DNA of 64,000 bases from Pseudomonadota bacterium (GTDB taxonomy: Bacteria; Pseudomonadota; Alphaproteobacteria; Sphingomonadales; Sphingomonadaceae), in the NCBI GenBank assembly GCA_023457895.1, contig JAEXAY010000003.1:1-64000 (forward strand). The letters run 5' to 3'. Positions 42,689-53,673 of this stretch are shown piece by piece (position 1 is the stretch's first letter; the number at the start of each line of letters is the position of its first letter). A model generated the notes under the pieces. That model had not been told where the DNA came from. It ran no database searches and saw only the letters and a list, made by a program, of their open reading frames with translations. The position numbers were made by a program, and so were the translations under genes.

Positions 42689-43926
42689 TGCACCTCCGGT
42701 TTGACGTCGAAGCGATCGGTGTAGAAGCGGAAGCGCTCGCGCAGCGCGTCGACGTCGACGCCGAAATCGCCGGCGAGATCATAGACGACCTGGCCATGCT
42801 TACCGCGCGGATTGGCGTCGAGATAGGCCTGCACATGCGCGCGCGCCTCGGGCGTGAACTCAAGGTCGGCGAGCGCATAGACGCGCTCGATCGTCGCCAT
42901 CTGATCCGCCATATAGTCGTGAAAGCGGACGTCGATCGCGTCCGGCACCGCGTCGCGTTCGGCAACACAGCGCTGGAGCAGCCGCTCGATCCGCGCGATC
43001 CAGTAGTCGGCGAGTTCCGCGACATCGATGCGCGCGCGCCGCAGGCGATCGCCATAGCCGATCATCGTGATCGCCGACTGGATCACCGCCAGCGGATCGC
43101 GGTGGGTGATGACCACCGCCGCGTCGGGATACACGCGGGCGAGCGCGGCGAGATTTTCCATGTGCGGCGGCGATTTCAGCACCCAGCGATTGGGTCCGCG
43201 CGACCAGCTCATATATTGGAGCAGCCGTTTGGCATAGGCATAGTGCGGCGTCTGGTCGTGCGCACTGAGATAATCGCGCAGCCGCCAGGCGCGGCTCACC
43301 CATTCGGGCACATAGCCGGAAAAATCGGGACCGAGCAGCTCGACATCCTCATGCACGCTGTCGGGGTCCATCTCGTGCATCGCCGGCATCAGCGGCAGCA
43401 TCGTCTCGAACATCGTCCACATCGCCTTGCAGTCGTGGCGGCGCGGGTCGTCCCCGGGCGGTGGCGGCGGCTCGCTGCGCGCGACCGGCTCCATCGATTC
43501 CCACAAGGGCATCGAACGCAGCCGCGGGTCGGCGGCGAGCAGGTTGACGAGATGCGTCGTTCCCGAACGCGGCAGCCCGGCGATCATGATCGGCCGGTCG
43601 ATCATGACATCGGCGATTTCGGGATGCGCTTTCCACCGGTCCTCGAAGCGCAGCCGGGTTGCGGCCTGGCGCACGCAGTCGTTGAAGCCGTTCATCCGCC
43701 CGAGCGCGTTGAGCCCGGCATCCTCGGCAAAGCTCCTCAGCCAGATATCGAGCCGGGGAAGAAAATCGGGCGAGCCGAAATCGTCGAGCCCGGTTTGCGC
43801 GCGCGCCGCGGCGAGAACGGCGTCCCGCGAGAGATCAGGCTCGGGCGTCGCCGCGATCGCGCCCTCGATCATGGCGCCGCGCTCGGGATTGCCGAGGTCG
43901 GTGATGCGGATGCTGTCTGCCGCCAC
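42685..43926 (-). CDS. Sulfotransferase-family protein
   Basis: A 413-aa protein with the 5'-phosphosulfate-binding loop RPIMIAGLPRSGTTHLVNLLA (residues ~113-133), the 3'-phosphate region with LKSPPHMENL and HRDPLAVIQS, and a C-terminal helical part. The PxSGTT loop is characteristic of the PAPS-dependent sulfotransferase fold. Donor and acceptor are not known, and members of this group in mycobacteria and sphingomonads are mostly uncharacterised. In a five-gene minus-strand run; the SDR gene lies just upstream. Confidence 0.82.
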   Translation of the reverse strand: MAADSIRITDLGNPERGAMIEGAIAATPEPDLSRDAVLAAARAQTGLDDFGSPDFLPRLDIWLRSFAEDAGLNALGRMNGFNDCVRQAATRLRFEDRWKAHPEIADVMIDRPIMIAGLPRSGTTHLVNLLAADPRLRSMPLWESMEPVARSEPPPPPGDDPRRHDCKAMWTMFETMLPLMPAMHEMDPDSVHEDVELLGPDFSGYVPEWVSRAWRLRDYLSAHDQTPHYAYAKRLLQYMSWSRGPNRWVLKSPPHMENLAALARVYPDAAVVITHRDPLAVIQSAITMIGYGDRLRRARIDVAELADYWIARIERLLQRCVAERDAVPDAIDVRFHDYMADQMATIERVYALADLEFTPEARAHVQAYLDANPRGKHGQVVYDLAGDFGVDVDALRERFRFYTDRFDVKPEVQ

Positions 43927-43930
43927 CGCT

Positions 43931-44689
43931 TCAGCCCATCACCGTATAGCCGCCATCGACCATGATGGTCGTGCCGGTGATCCAGCTCGCGCCGGAACTC
44001 GCCAGAAACAGCACCGGCGCGGCGATATTGGCGGGCTCGCCGAGCCGCCCGAGCGGGGTGCGAGCGATCGACGGCGCGAGCCATTCATTGCCGCCCTGGA
44101 ACACGCCGCTCGTCATGCGCGTATCGACAAGTCCCGCCGCGACGACGTTGACCCGTATATTGCGCGGTCCCAGGTCAACCGCGAGCCCGCGCGTCATGCC
44201 GAGGAGGCCGGTCTTGCCTGCGCCATAGCCGAGCGTCACCGCCATCCCCATGAAGCTCGTCACCGACCCGATGCCGATCACCGATGCGCCGCCCGGACGC
44301 TGGCTGGCGGCGAGCCGGTCGGCAAGCCGCCGGGTCAGGCGGTAGGGGCTGGCGAGATGGATCTGCAATGCGCGCTCGAACACGTCGGGGTCATGCTCGT
44401 CGAGCCCGTGGGTGAAAAAGGACATGCCGGCATTGTTGACGAGAATGTCGAGCGTACCGATCGAGGCGGCGAGCCGGTCAATTCCTTCGCGGTCCTCGAC
44501 GTCGAGCCGGTGATAACGGTAGCCTGAAAAATCCTCGTCATAGTCCGATGCCGAGCCGCGCGTTCCGGTGATCGCCACCTCGGCTCCGGCCTCGGCAAAA
44601 GCCTGCGCGGTGGCCCGCCCGATCCCGCTGGTGCCGCCGGTCACGAGCACACGCGCGCCGGCAAAATCAAACTTGATGTCGGACCACAT
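43931..44689 (-). CDS. SDR-family oxidoreductase
   Basis: A 252-aa classical SDR: TGGTSGIGRATAQAF (residues ~17-31), VNNAGMSFF, GSVTSFMGMAVTLGYGAGKTGLL with Ser-Tyr-Lys catalytic residues, and the C-terminal SSGASWITGTTIMVDGGYTVMG. The ATG 44689 is preceded by GAGGAGAG. It is the first gene of the minus-strand catabolic run 44689-39481. The TetR gene lies 89 bases upstream on the same strand, and CGGATTCTCCG in the interval could be an operator. Confidence 0.9.
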   Translation of the reverse strand: MWSDIKFDFAGARVLVTGGTSGIGRATAQAFAEAGAEVAITGTRGSASDYDEDFSGYRYHRLDVEDREGIDRLAASIGTLDILVNNAGMSFFTHGLDEHDPDVFERALQIHLASPYRLTRRLADRLAASQRPGGASVIGIGSVTSFMGMAVTLGYGAGKTGLLGMTRGLAVDLGPRNIRVNVVAAGLVDTRMTSGVFQGGNEWLAPSIARTPLGRLGEPANIAAPVLFLASSGASWITGTTIMVDGGYTVMG

Positions 44690-44778
44690 CGGGCATCTCT
44701 CCTCTACTTTACGGATTCTCCGTTTCGCAGAGTTTTGATGAAACAATCTGTATAGTCAATAAAAGATGTAGGTGCAGG

Positions 44779-45432
44779 CTATGCGGTATCCACCAGCGCC
44801 ATCCATTGTGCCGCAATTTCCTCGATGTAGGCGTCGGCATGGGGCAGGCGGCGGTGCACCGCGATCTCGACACAAATCCGGTCAAGCATCATCAGCCAGA
44901 GGTCGATCCGCGCGGCGAACGCGGCCGCTTCGGGCGAATCGCCGAGGGCCCCTGCGAGCGCCGGATCGGCTTGCGCCAGCATTTCAACCAGCCGCATCCG
45001 GTCGGCGCGCTGGCGCCGGTGAAAACCGGCGTCGCTCGCCCCGAGCATCATGATGAGCGCGGACGCTCCGCCATTGCGCCGGTAGATGGCGATCAGCTGC
45101 TTGACCCACCGCACCATCCCGTCTCGCTCACGGATTATCGACAGGCCGCGGAAATGACCGATCGCGCCTTGCATCGTCATGTCATTGAGCGCGATCGCGA
45201 CCTCGCGCTTCGTCTTGAAATGACGGTAAAAAGTAGCGCGGCTGACGCCAGCCTCGCCCAATATATCCTCTATCGCGATATCGTCGAAGAGCGCGCGATC
45301 GAGCAGGCGGCGCAAGGCCAGAACGATCGCCTCCCGGCTCGCCTGCCGCTGCGAACGCTGGAGGTCCGACAACTGGCCGGGCCGTGGCCCGCGCGGGCTG
45401 GAAGGACGCGGGCTGGAAGGAGCGGTCTTCAT
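44779..45432 (-). CDS. TetR-family regulator
   Basis: A 217-aa protein with N-terminal Pro-rich extension (~25 residues) and the HTH VLALRRLLDRALFDDIAIEDILGEAGVSRATFYRHFKTKREVAIAL. The ligand domain is not classified. Lying immediately upstream of and on the same strand as the SDR-sulfotransferase-DUF1214 run, it is the likely controller of that run. Confidence 0.9.
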   Translation of the reverse strand: MKTAPSSPRPSSPRGPRPGQLSDLQRSQRQASREAIVLALRRLLDRALFDDIAIEDILGEAGVSRATFYRHFKTKREVAIALNDMTMQGAIGHFRGLSIIRERDGMVRWVKQLIAIYRRNGGASALIMMLGASDAGFHRRQRADRMRLVEMLAQADPALAGALGDSPEAAAFAARIDLWLMMLDRICVEIAVHRRLPHADAYIEEIAAQWMALVDTA

Positions 45433-45469
45433 TCAGGCCTTCCGGTTTTCACCAGGCCGGACATGGCGG

Positions 45470-48049
<2,580 letters not shown>

Positions 48050-48232
48050 GCGGATTCTATACAGATGCCCCCACCAAAGCCCAAGCAAAAAGAGGTCTGT
48101 TGGCGGGGAAAGACGCACCCGCCTCCCTTCCAGGGAGGGCAGAGCGAAAACCGCCATGGCCGGCGGCTTGACCTTGCGGAGCCGCGGGACTAGGCCGATA
48201 AATCTCTACTAATCCGGTAAGGACTGGCGCCC

Positions 48233-48661
48233 ATGCTGTCGCAGAAGACCCGCTATACCATCCGCGCGTTGCAGCATCTTGCCGACCATGCCGGGCGCGA
48301 GAATCCGGTGCCGCTGGCGGAGATTTCGGCGGAACAGAATATTCCCTCGAAGTTCCTTACCGTTATCCTGTCCGAAATGAGCCGCGAGGGCATTGTTCAG
48401 TCATTTCGCGGGCGCGACGGCGGCTACAAGCTCGCGCTGCCGCCGGTCGATATCAGCTATGGCGACATCGTCCGGCTGACGCGTGGCTCGCTCGCGCTGG
48501 TCCCGTGCGCCAGCCGTTATGCACATGAAAAATGCAAGAATTGCGTCGCCGAAGAAGAATGCCGCCTGCGCAGCCTTATGCTGAAAGTGCGCGATGAAAC
48601 GGCCGCGGTGCTGGACAAGATCACGCTCGCTGACCCGATCGCACTGGAACCCGCAGGATAA
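48233..48661 (+). CDS. Rrf2-family regulator, possibly Fe-S binding
   Basis: A 142-aa protein with the winged HTH of Rrf2 regulators (QKTRYTIRALQHLADHAG, PLAEISAEQNIPSKFLTVILSEMSREGIVQSFRGRDGGYKLA) and a cysteine cluster C-x7-C-x2-C-x5-C (CASRYAHEKCKNCVAEEEC). The cluster suggests an iron-sulfur or redox sensor, as in IscR/NsrR/RirA. Targets are unknown; no isc/suf genes are nearby. It stands alone, divergent from gyrB. Confidence 0.88.
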   Translation: MLSQKTRYTIRALQHLADHAGRENPVPLAEISAEQNIPSKFLTVILSEMSREGIVQSFRGRDGGYKLALPPVDISYGDIVRLTRGSLALVPCASRYAHEKCKNCVAEEECRLRSLMLKVRDETAAVLDKITLADPIALEPAG

Positions 48662-48738
48662 GGCATCCGTTCGGCGCACGGCAGCTTCATACGGCCGCAG
48701 CACAATTGTCAAGCAAAATAGTTGAGTTAATCCATCTC

Positions 48739-48828
48739 TGTCAGGTACAGGCCGGCGCACAAAAAAATCGCTGGATAATTGAACACCCTCCCGGCCAGCG
48801 AACTCCCATCGCGCGCCTGTACCTGACA
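48739..48828. repeat. 90-bp nested inverted repeat (possible MITE or structured RNA)
   Basis: TGTCAGGTACAGGC (48739-48752) and GCCTGTACCTGACA (48815-48828) are perfect 14-bp complements. Inside, TCGCTGG (48768-48774) and CCAGCGA (48795-48801) form a second perfect stem. The interval 48662-48932 holds no gene. The structure could be a miniature transposon remnant with 14-bp ends, a structured leader or a small RNA; sequence alone does not decide. Confidence 0.6.
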
Positions 48829-48932
48829 ACCTTCCTGCCTGGCACCTTCCTTTACGTAACGGCAATGGTCTGCCGCTAAGCAGGCGTTGGCCTCGCTCGT
48901 TATTTCCGGTAGAGCGTGGGCATTGAAGGGGG

Positions 48933-49910
48933 ATGATCTTGTCTGCGCCGCAGCTGGCCATTGTTGTTGATGCCGAGGAGGAGTTTGACTGGTCCGCGCC
49001 CTTGTCGCGCGACAACCGGTCGACCTCGTCGATCGTGCAGCAGGACCCGCTCCACGCCATCTATGACCGGCTGGGGGTGGTCCCCACCTATGTCGTCGAT
49101 TATCCGGTGGTGACCGACCCGGCGGCGGTCGCCTATCTCGCGGCGCTCGAGCGAGAAGGCCGGGCCGAAATCGGGACCCATCCGCACCCTTGGGTAACGC
49201 CGCCTTACGAGGAGGAAGTGAGCGCCGCCAACAGCTATTTGTGCAACCTCCCCGCCGACCTCCAGCGCGCCAAGATTGTTACCCTGCACCGCGCGATCGA
49301 AAGCGCCTTCGGCCTGAAGCCGGCAATATTCAAGGCGGGGCGCTATGGTTTTGGCAGCGCGACGCAGGCGATCATCACCGATCTTGGCTACAAGGTCGAT
49401 TGCAGCCATGTGCCGCACACCAATTTCGACCGCGATGGCGGGCCGGACTATCGCGGCACGCCCGAACATCCTTTCTGGCTCGACCGCGACCGCGACCTGC
49501 TCGAAATCCCGATGACCGCCGGCTTTTTCGGGGTGGGGGCAAGCGTCGGCTGGCGGATTTCCGGCCTGTTCGACAGCCGCCGCGCGGGCCGGCTCCGCCT
49601 TCCTGCCCTGCTTGGCCGTTCGGGTATTGTCGGGCGGGCGCGCCTGACGCCCGAGGGCGTATCGGCGAATGAACAGCGGCGTCTCATCCGGGCGCTGCAT
49701 GATCAGGGCCAGCGCATCTTCATCCTCAGCTATCACAGCCCCTCGCTGGTGCCGGGGCATACCCCCTATGTACGCGACGCGGCGGGACTGGCGGTCTTAG
49801 TGCAGACGATCGAACAGGTGCTGAGCTGGTTTCGCGACGATCTCGGCGGCCACTTCACCACGCTGACCCGCATCCACGCCGATTTCAGCAAGGCGTCGCC
49901 GCGCGATTGA
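48933..49910 (+). CDS. Polysaccharide deacetylase-like protein
   Basis: A 325-aa soluble protein of the NodB-like fold. Visible parts: LAIVVDAEEEFDW (metal-Asp region), GRAEIGTHPHPWVTPP (His-x-His metal motif), KAGRYGFGSATQAI, and LSYHSPSLVPGHTPYV near the end. Such enzymes remove acetyl groups from cell-surface or exopolysaccharide sugars; the substrate here is not known. There is no signal peptide, so it likely acts in the cytoplasm or by another route. The 90-bp hairpin lies upstream. Confidence 0.7.
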   Translation: MILSAPQLAIVVDAEEEFDWSAPLSRDNRSTSSIVQQDPLHAIYDRLGVVPTYVVDYPVVTDPAAVAYLAALEREGRAEIGTHPHPWVTPPYEEEVSAANSYLCNLPADLQRAKIVTLHRAIESAFGLKPAIFKAGRYGFGSATQAIITDLGYKVDCSHVPHTNFDRDGGPDYRGTPEHPFWLDRDRDLLEIPMTAGFFGVGASVGWRISGLFDSRRAGRLRLPALLGRSGIVGRARLTPEGVSANEQRRLIRALHDQGQRIFILSYHSPSLVPGHTPYVRDAAGLAVLVQTIEQVLSWFRDDLGGHFTTLTRIHADFSKASPRD

Positions 49911-49956
49911 TACGCCCGATACCGGGCGCTGACGCTCTTGGGAATTCCGCCTTTCC

Positions 49957-49968
49957 CCCTATATAGGG
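49957..49968 (+). promoter_or_regulatory. Palindromic promoter-like element CCCTATATAGGG
   Basis: A perfect 12-bp palindrome ending four bases before the ABC exporter ATG. If its TATATA serves as the -10 box, the transcript would have almost no leader. Confidence 0.35.
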
Positions 49969-49972
49969 CGCC

Positions 49973-51829
49973 ATGTCCGGCTTTCATGCTTCCACCGCAG
50001 TTCCCCCCAGTCCGGCGCAGGCGGCGGCGGGCGGCACGCTGGCGCCATCGCGCGAAGCGGATTTTGCGACGCTGAAGCGTTTTCTTCCCTATCTCTGGCC
50101 GCCCGGGCGCGGCGACCTCAAGCTGCGGATCGTTGGCGCGATGCTGCTGGTGCTCGCCTCGAAGGCGGTGCAACTGTCGATGGCGTTCATCTATGGCGCC
50201 GCGATCGACCGGATGAAGCCGGGGCTCGAACCCGGCGTCCTCCTCGCGATCGGCCTCGTGCTGAGCTATGCGCTCGCGCGCTTCGGCGGGGTGTTGTTCG
50301 ACAATGCGCGCAACTGGATTTTCGAACGCGTCGGCCAGACCGCGACCGTTCACCTCGCCGAACATGTGTTCGCCCATCTCCACCGGCTGTCGCTGCGCTT
50401 CCACCTGTCACGGCGGACGGGTGCGGTCACCAAGGTGATCGAGCGCGGTACCAAGAGCATCGACACGATGCTCTATTTCCTGCTGTTCAACATCGCCCCG
50501 ACCGCGATCGAACTGACCGTCGTGCTCGGTATCTTCTTCGTCAAGTTCAGCTGGCAGCTGGCGCTCGCGACGATGCTGATGGTCGGCCTCTATATTTTCT
50601 TCACCCAGCGCGTGACCGACTGGCGCAATGCGCTGAGGAAGGAGATGAATGATCTCGACACGCTCACCGTGTCGCGCTCGGTCGACAGTCTGCTCAACTA
50701 TGAAACGGTCAAATATTTCAATGCCGAGGATCGCGAGACCGGCCATTATTCGCAGGTCGCGCGGCGCTATGCCGATGCCGCGGTCAAATCGGAAAACTCG
50801 CTGGCCTTCCTCAATGTCGGGCAGAGTTTCATCACCAACGCGATGCTCGGCGGGGCGATGGCTTTCACCGTATGGGGCTGGTCGAAGGGGCAGTTCACCA
50901 CCGGCGACGTGGTCATCGTCAACACGCTGCTCAACCAGCTGTTCCGCCCGCTCGACATGCTCGGCATGGTCTATCGCACGATCCGCCAGGGGCTGATCGA
51001 CATGGCGGCGATGTTCGACCTCATCGATACGCCCGCCGAGATCGTCGATGCGCCGGGCGCGCCGCCGCTTGGCGTGGGCGCAGGCGATGTGCGCTTCGAT
51101 AATGTCCGCTTCGGCTATGAGCCCGACCGCGAGATATTGCACGGGGTTAGCTTCCACGTCCCCGCGGGCGAGACGCTCGCCATCGTCGGGCCTTCGGGGT
51201 CGGGCAAGTCGACCATCGCCCGGCTGCTGTTCCGCTTCTACGATCCGCAATCGGGAACCATCACCATCGACGGCCAGCGGATCGATGCCGTGACCCAGGC
51301 AAGCCTGCGCGCTGCCATCGGCATCGTCCCGCAGGACACGGTGCTGTTCAACGAGACGATTGGCTACAACATTGCCTATGGCCGCGACGGCGCGAGCGCG
51401 GCGGAGGTCGCGGCGGCGGCGGAAGGGGCGGCGATCGCGGGCTTCATTGGCGCGCTGCCGCAGGGCTATGACACCGAGGTCGGCGAGCGCGGCCTCAAGC
51501 TTTCGGGCGGCGAGAAGCAGCGCATCGCGATCGCCCGGACCCTCCTCAAGAATCCGCCGGTGCTGGTGCTCGACGAGGCAACCTCGGCACTCGACAGCCG
51601 CACCGAGGCGGAAATCCAGGCGACGCTCGACCGCATCGCCGAAAGCCGCACCACCATCATCATCGCCCACCGGCTCTCGACCATCGCCGATGCCGATAAT
51701 ATCCTCGTGCTTGATGGCGGCACCGTGCGCGAGCAGGGTACCCATGCCGAACTGCTCTCGCGGCGCGGTCTCTATGCCGAAATGTGGGCGCGCCAGCAGG
51801 CGGAAAAGGAAGAATTCGAGCCTGCCTGA
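49973..51829 (+). CDS. Atm1-type ABC exporter (permease-ATPase fusion)
   Basis: A half-transporter that dimerises and exports glutathione conjugates or heavy-metal complexes in relatives such as the Novosphingobium Atm1. The 618-aa product has six transmembrane segments (LKLRIVGAMLLVLASKAVQLSMAFIYG onward) with the conserved YETVKYFNAEDRE loop, Walker A GPSGSGKS near residues 406-413, the signature LSGGEKQRIAIARTLLKNPP, and Walker B VLVLDEATSALD. Stand-alone, followed by a small phosphatase-like gene. Confidence 0.93.
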   Translation: MSGFHASTAVPPSPAQAAAGGTLAPSREADFATLKRFLPYLWPPGRGDLKLRIVGAMLLVLASKAVQLSMAFIYGAAIDRMKPGLEPGVLLAIGLVLSYALARFGGVLFDNARNWIFERVGQTATVHLAEHVFAHLHRLSLRFHLSRRTGAVTKVIERGTKSIDTMLYFLLFNIAPTAIELTVVLGIFFVKFSWQLALATMLMVGLYIFFTQRVTDWRNALRKEMNDLDTLTVSRSVDSLLNYETVKYFNAEDRETGHYSQVARRYADAAVKSENSLAFLNVGQSFITNAMLGGAMAFTVWGWSKGQFTTGDVVIVNTLLNQLFRPLDMLGMVYRTIRQGLIDMAAMFDLIDTPAEIVDAPGAPPLGVGAGDVRFDNVRFGYEPDREILHGVSFHVPAGETLAIVGPSGSGKSTIARLLFRFYDPQSGTITIDGQRIDAVTQASLRAAIGIVPQDTVLFNETIGYNIAYGRDGASAAEVAAAAEGAAIAGFIGALPQGYDTEVGERGLKLSGGEKQRIAIARTLLKNPPVLVLDEATSALDSRTEAEIQATLDRIAESRTTIIIAHRLSTIADADNILVLDGGTVREQGTHAELLSRRGLYAEMWARQQAEKEEFEPA

Positions 51830-51861
51830 CCAGTTGACGCGCGGGCGTATAACTGACAACA

Positions 51862-52305
51862 ATGTCAGCCATGTTCCGTACCCTCGACGCCCGGTTTTTC
51901 GCCGCCCCCCAGATCGCTCTCGATGATGTCGCGCGCGCAAGGGAGGCGGGTATCGTCCATATCGTCAACAATCGCCCCGACGGCGAAGATCCGTCCGCGC
52001 CGCAGGGCGCGGAGATCGAAGCGGCGGCGCGGGCGGCGGGGCTTGGCTATAGCTATATCCCGGTGACGCATTCGGGCTTTTCGGCGGCGCAGCTTGACGC
52101 GTTCGACGCCGCAGTGCGCGAAGCGGGCGGGCCGGTGCTCGGCTACTGCCGTTCGGGCACGCGCTCGACGCTGCTCTGGGCGCTCGCGCGCGCAAGAGCC
52201 GGCGATGCGGTGGACGAGGTGGCGCACAAGGCCGGAGCGGCGGGCTATGACGTGGCGCCGGTGCGCGCGATGATGGACGCGCTGCACGGGCAGGCCTCCC
52301 GGTAG
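51862..52305 (+). CDS. DUF442/TIGR01244-type phosphatase-like protein
   Basis: A 147-aa protein with the active-site loop YCRSGTRS (Cys-x5-Arg-Ser; ~residues 95-102) of cysteine-based phosphatases, preceded by HIVNNRPDGEDPSAPQGAEIEAAARAAGL. This layout is the Blh/DUF442 group linked to sulfide/metallo-beta-lactamase fusions and small sulfur-handling proteins. The substrate is unknown. It lies 32 bases after the Atm1-like gene and may share its transcript. Confidence 0.82.
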   Translation: MSAMFRTLDARFFAAPQIALDDVARAREAGIVHIVNNRPDGEDPSAPQGAEIEAAARAAGLGYSYIPVTHSGFSAAQLDAFDAAVREAGGPVLGYCRSGTRSTLLWALARARAGDAVDEVAHKAGAAGYDVAPVRAMMDALHGQASR

Positions 52306-52318
52306 AAACAGGCGCGCC

Positions 52319-52717
52319 TTGACCGACCTTGTCATTTTCGGCGTGTCGCTGGTGGCGATCCTCGCGGTTGCCGGGCTGGTGCGCCTGTTCGGGCTTGGCG
52401 ATGATCCGCGCATCCGCTCGAAGCAACAGGCCTTCGCGCTCGCCGACAGCATCATCTGCGGATTCAGTCCCACCGAGGCGGCGGTCGACAAGGCTGGTTA
52501 TGGCGCGCTGGTGCGCAACGCGAGGGGCCAGCAGATGCTGATCCGTGCGCATGGCAATTTCTTTGTCGGCCGCCTGATCGATTCGAGCTTCAGCGGCCGT
52601 CTCGCGCATACCCAGTTGACGCTCGAATCGAACGAACGCAGTTTCGGGTCGACCACGCTCGACCTTGGTAAGGATGCGCAGCTGTGGACCGCGCGGCTGC
52701 GCGAGGTGCTGGTCTGA
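52319..52717 (+). CDS. Conserved hypothetical membrane-anchored protein
   Basis: A 132-aa protein with one N-terminal membrane segment (LVIFGVSLVAILAVAGLVRLFG) and a soluble domain (FALADSIICGFSPTEAAVDKAGYGALVRNARGQQMLIRAHGNFFVGR). It appears to start with TTG at 52319, 13 bases after the previous stop. The TGA overlaps the next ATG by one base. No family recognised; conserved gene order with the sterol-desaturase-like gene is likely in relatives. Confidence 0.7.
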   Translation: MTDLVIFGVSLVAILAVAGLVRLFGLGDDPRIRSKQQAFALADSIICGFSPTEAAVDKAGYGALVRNARGQQMLIRAHGNFFVGRLIDSSFSGRLAHTQLTLESNERSFGSTTLDLGKDAQLWTARLREVLV

Positions 52718-53673
52718 TGGAGCCGGTCGTCCTGCCCAATCCCACCACCTATGCGATCCCGGCTTTCATCCTGCTCATCATCGCTGAAATGCTGATCGCC
52801 CGGATGCGCGACCGCACCCGCTACGAAGCGCGCGACACGCTGACCTCGCTCGGGCTGGGGCTGGGGAGCACGGTGGCGGGGCTCCTAACCGGCGGCTTCG
52901 TGATCGCGATGGCGAACTGGGTCTATCAGTATCGCCTGTTCGACATCGGCTATGTCTGGTGGGCCTGGATCGCCTGTTTCGTGCTCGATGACCTTGCCTA
53001 TTATGTGTTCCATCGCACCGCCCACCGTGTGCGCTGGTTCTGGGCGGCGCATGTCATCCATCACAGTTCGCAGCATTATAATCTCACAACCGCGCTGCGG
53101 CAGACCTGGACCGGCTTTATCGCGCTGACCTTCATCTTCCGCCTGCCGCTGTTCTTCGTCGGCTTTCCGGTGGCGATGGTGATCTTCGTTGGCGGGCTCA
53201 ATCTCATCTACCAGTTCTGGATTCATACCGAGGCGGTCAAGCGCCTGCCGCGCTGGTTCGAGGCGGTGATGAACACGCCCTCGCACCACCGTGTCCACCA
53301 CGCCACCAACCCGCGTTATCTCGATTCCAATTATGCCGGGGTCTTCATCGTCTGGGACCGTATGTTCGGCACCTTCGAGCCCGAACGCGACGATGAGAAA
53401 ATCCATTATGGCATCGTCAAGAATCTGGGGAGCTTCAATGTCCTGTGGGCCGCCTTCCACGAATGGATCGGCATCGCGAAGGATGTATGGCGCGCGCCCA
53501 CGCTGGCAGCGAAATGGAATTACATGGTGAAGCCGCCGGGCTGGAGCCATGACAACAGCCGGGACACCAGCGACACGATCAAGGCGCGCTGGCGCGAAAC
53601 AAGGCCGCAAGAGCCGGACGGGATCGAACCAAAAACGGGAGAGGCGGGGGAATGGACAGTTACGACATCATAG
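52717..53673 (+). CDS. Sterol desaturase / fatty acid hydroxylase-family protein
   Basis: A 318-aa membrane enzyme with the di-iron histidine motifs HRTAH (residues ~97-101), HVIHHSSQHYN (~110-120) and HHRVHHATN (~190-198), and hydrophobic segments at the N-terminus and around 130-165. Such enzymes hydroxylate or desaturate lipids, sterols or carotenoids. The ATG overlaps the previous stop by one base, and the end overlaps the GMC gene by 22 bases. Confidence 0.88.
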   Translation: MEPVVLPNPTTYAIPAFILLIIAEMLIARMRDRTRYEARDTLTSLGLGLGSTVAGLLTGGFVIAMANWVYQYRLFDIGYVWWAWIACFVLDDLAYYVFHRTAHRVRWFWAAHVIHHSSQHYNLTTALRQTWTGFIALTFIFRLPLFFVGFPVAMVIFVGGLNLIYQFWIHTEAVKRLPRWFEAVMNTPSHHRVHHATNPRYLDSNYAGVFIVWDRMFGTFEPERDDEKIHYGIVKNLGSFNVLWAAFHEWIGIAKDVWRAPTLAAKWNYMVKPPGWSHDNSRDTSDTIKARWRETRPQEPDGIEPKTGEAGEWTVTTS

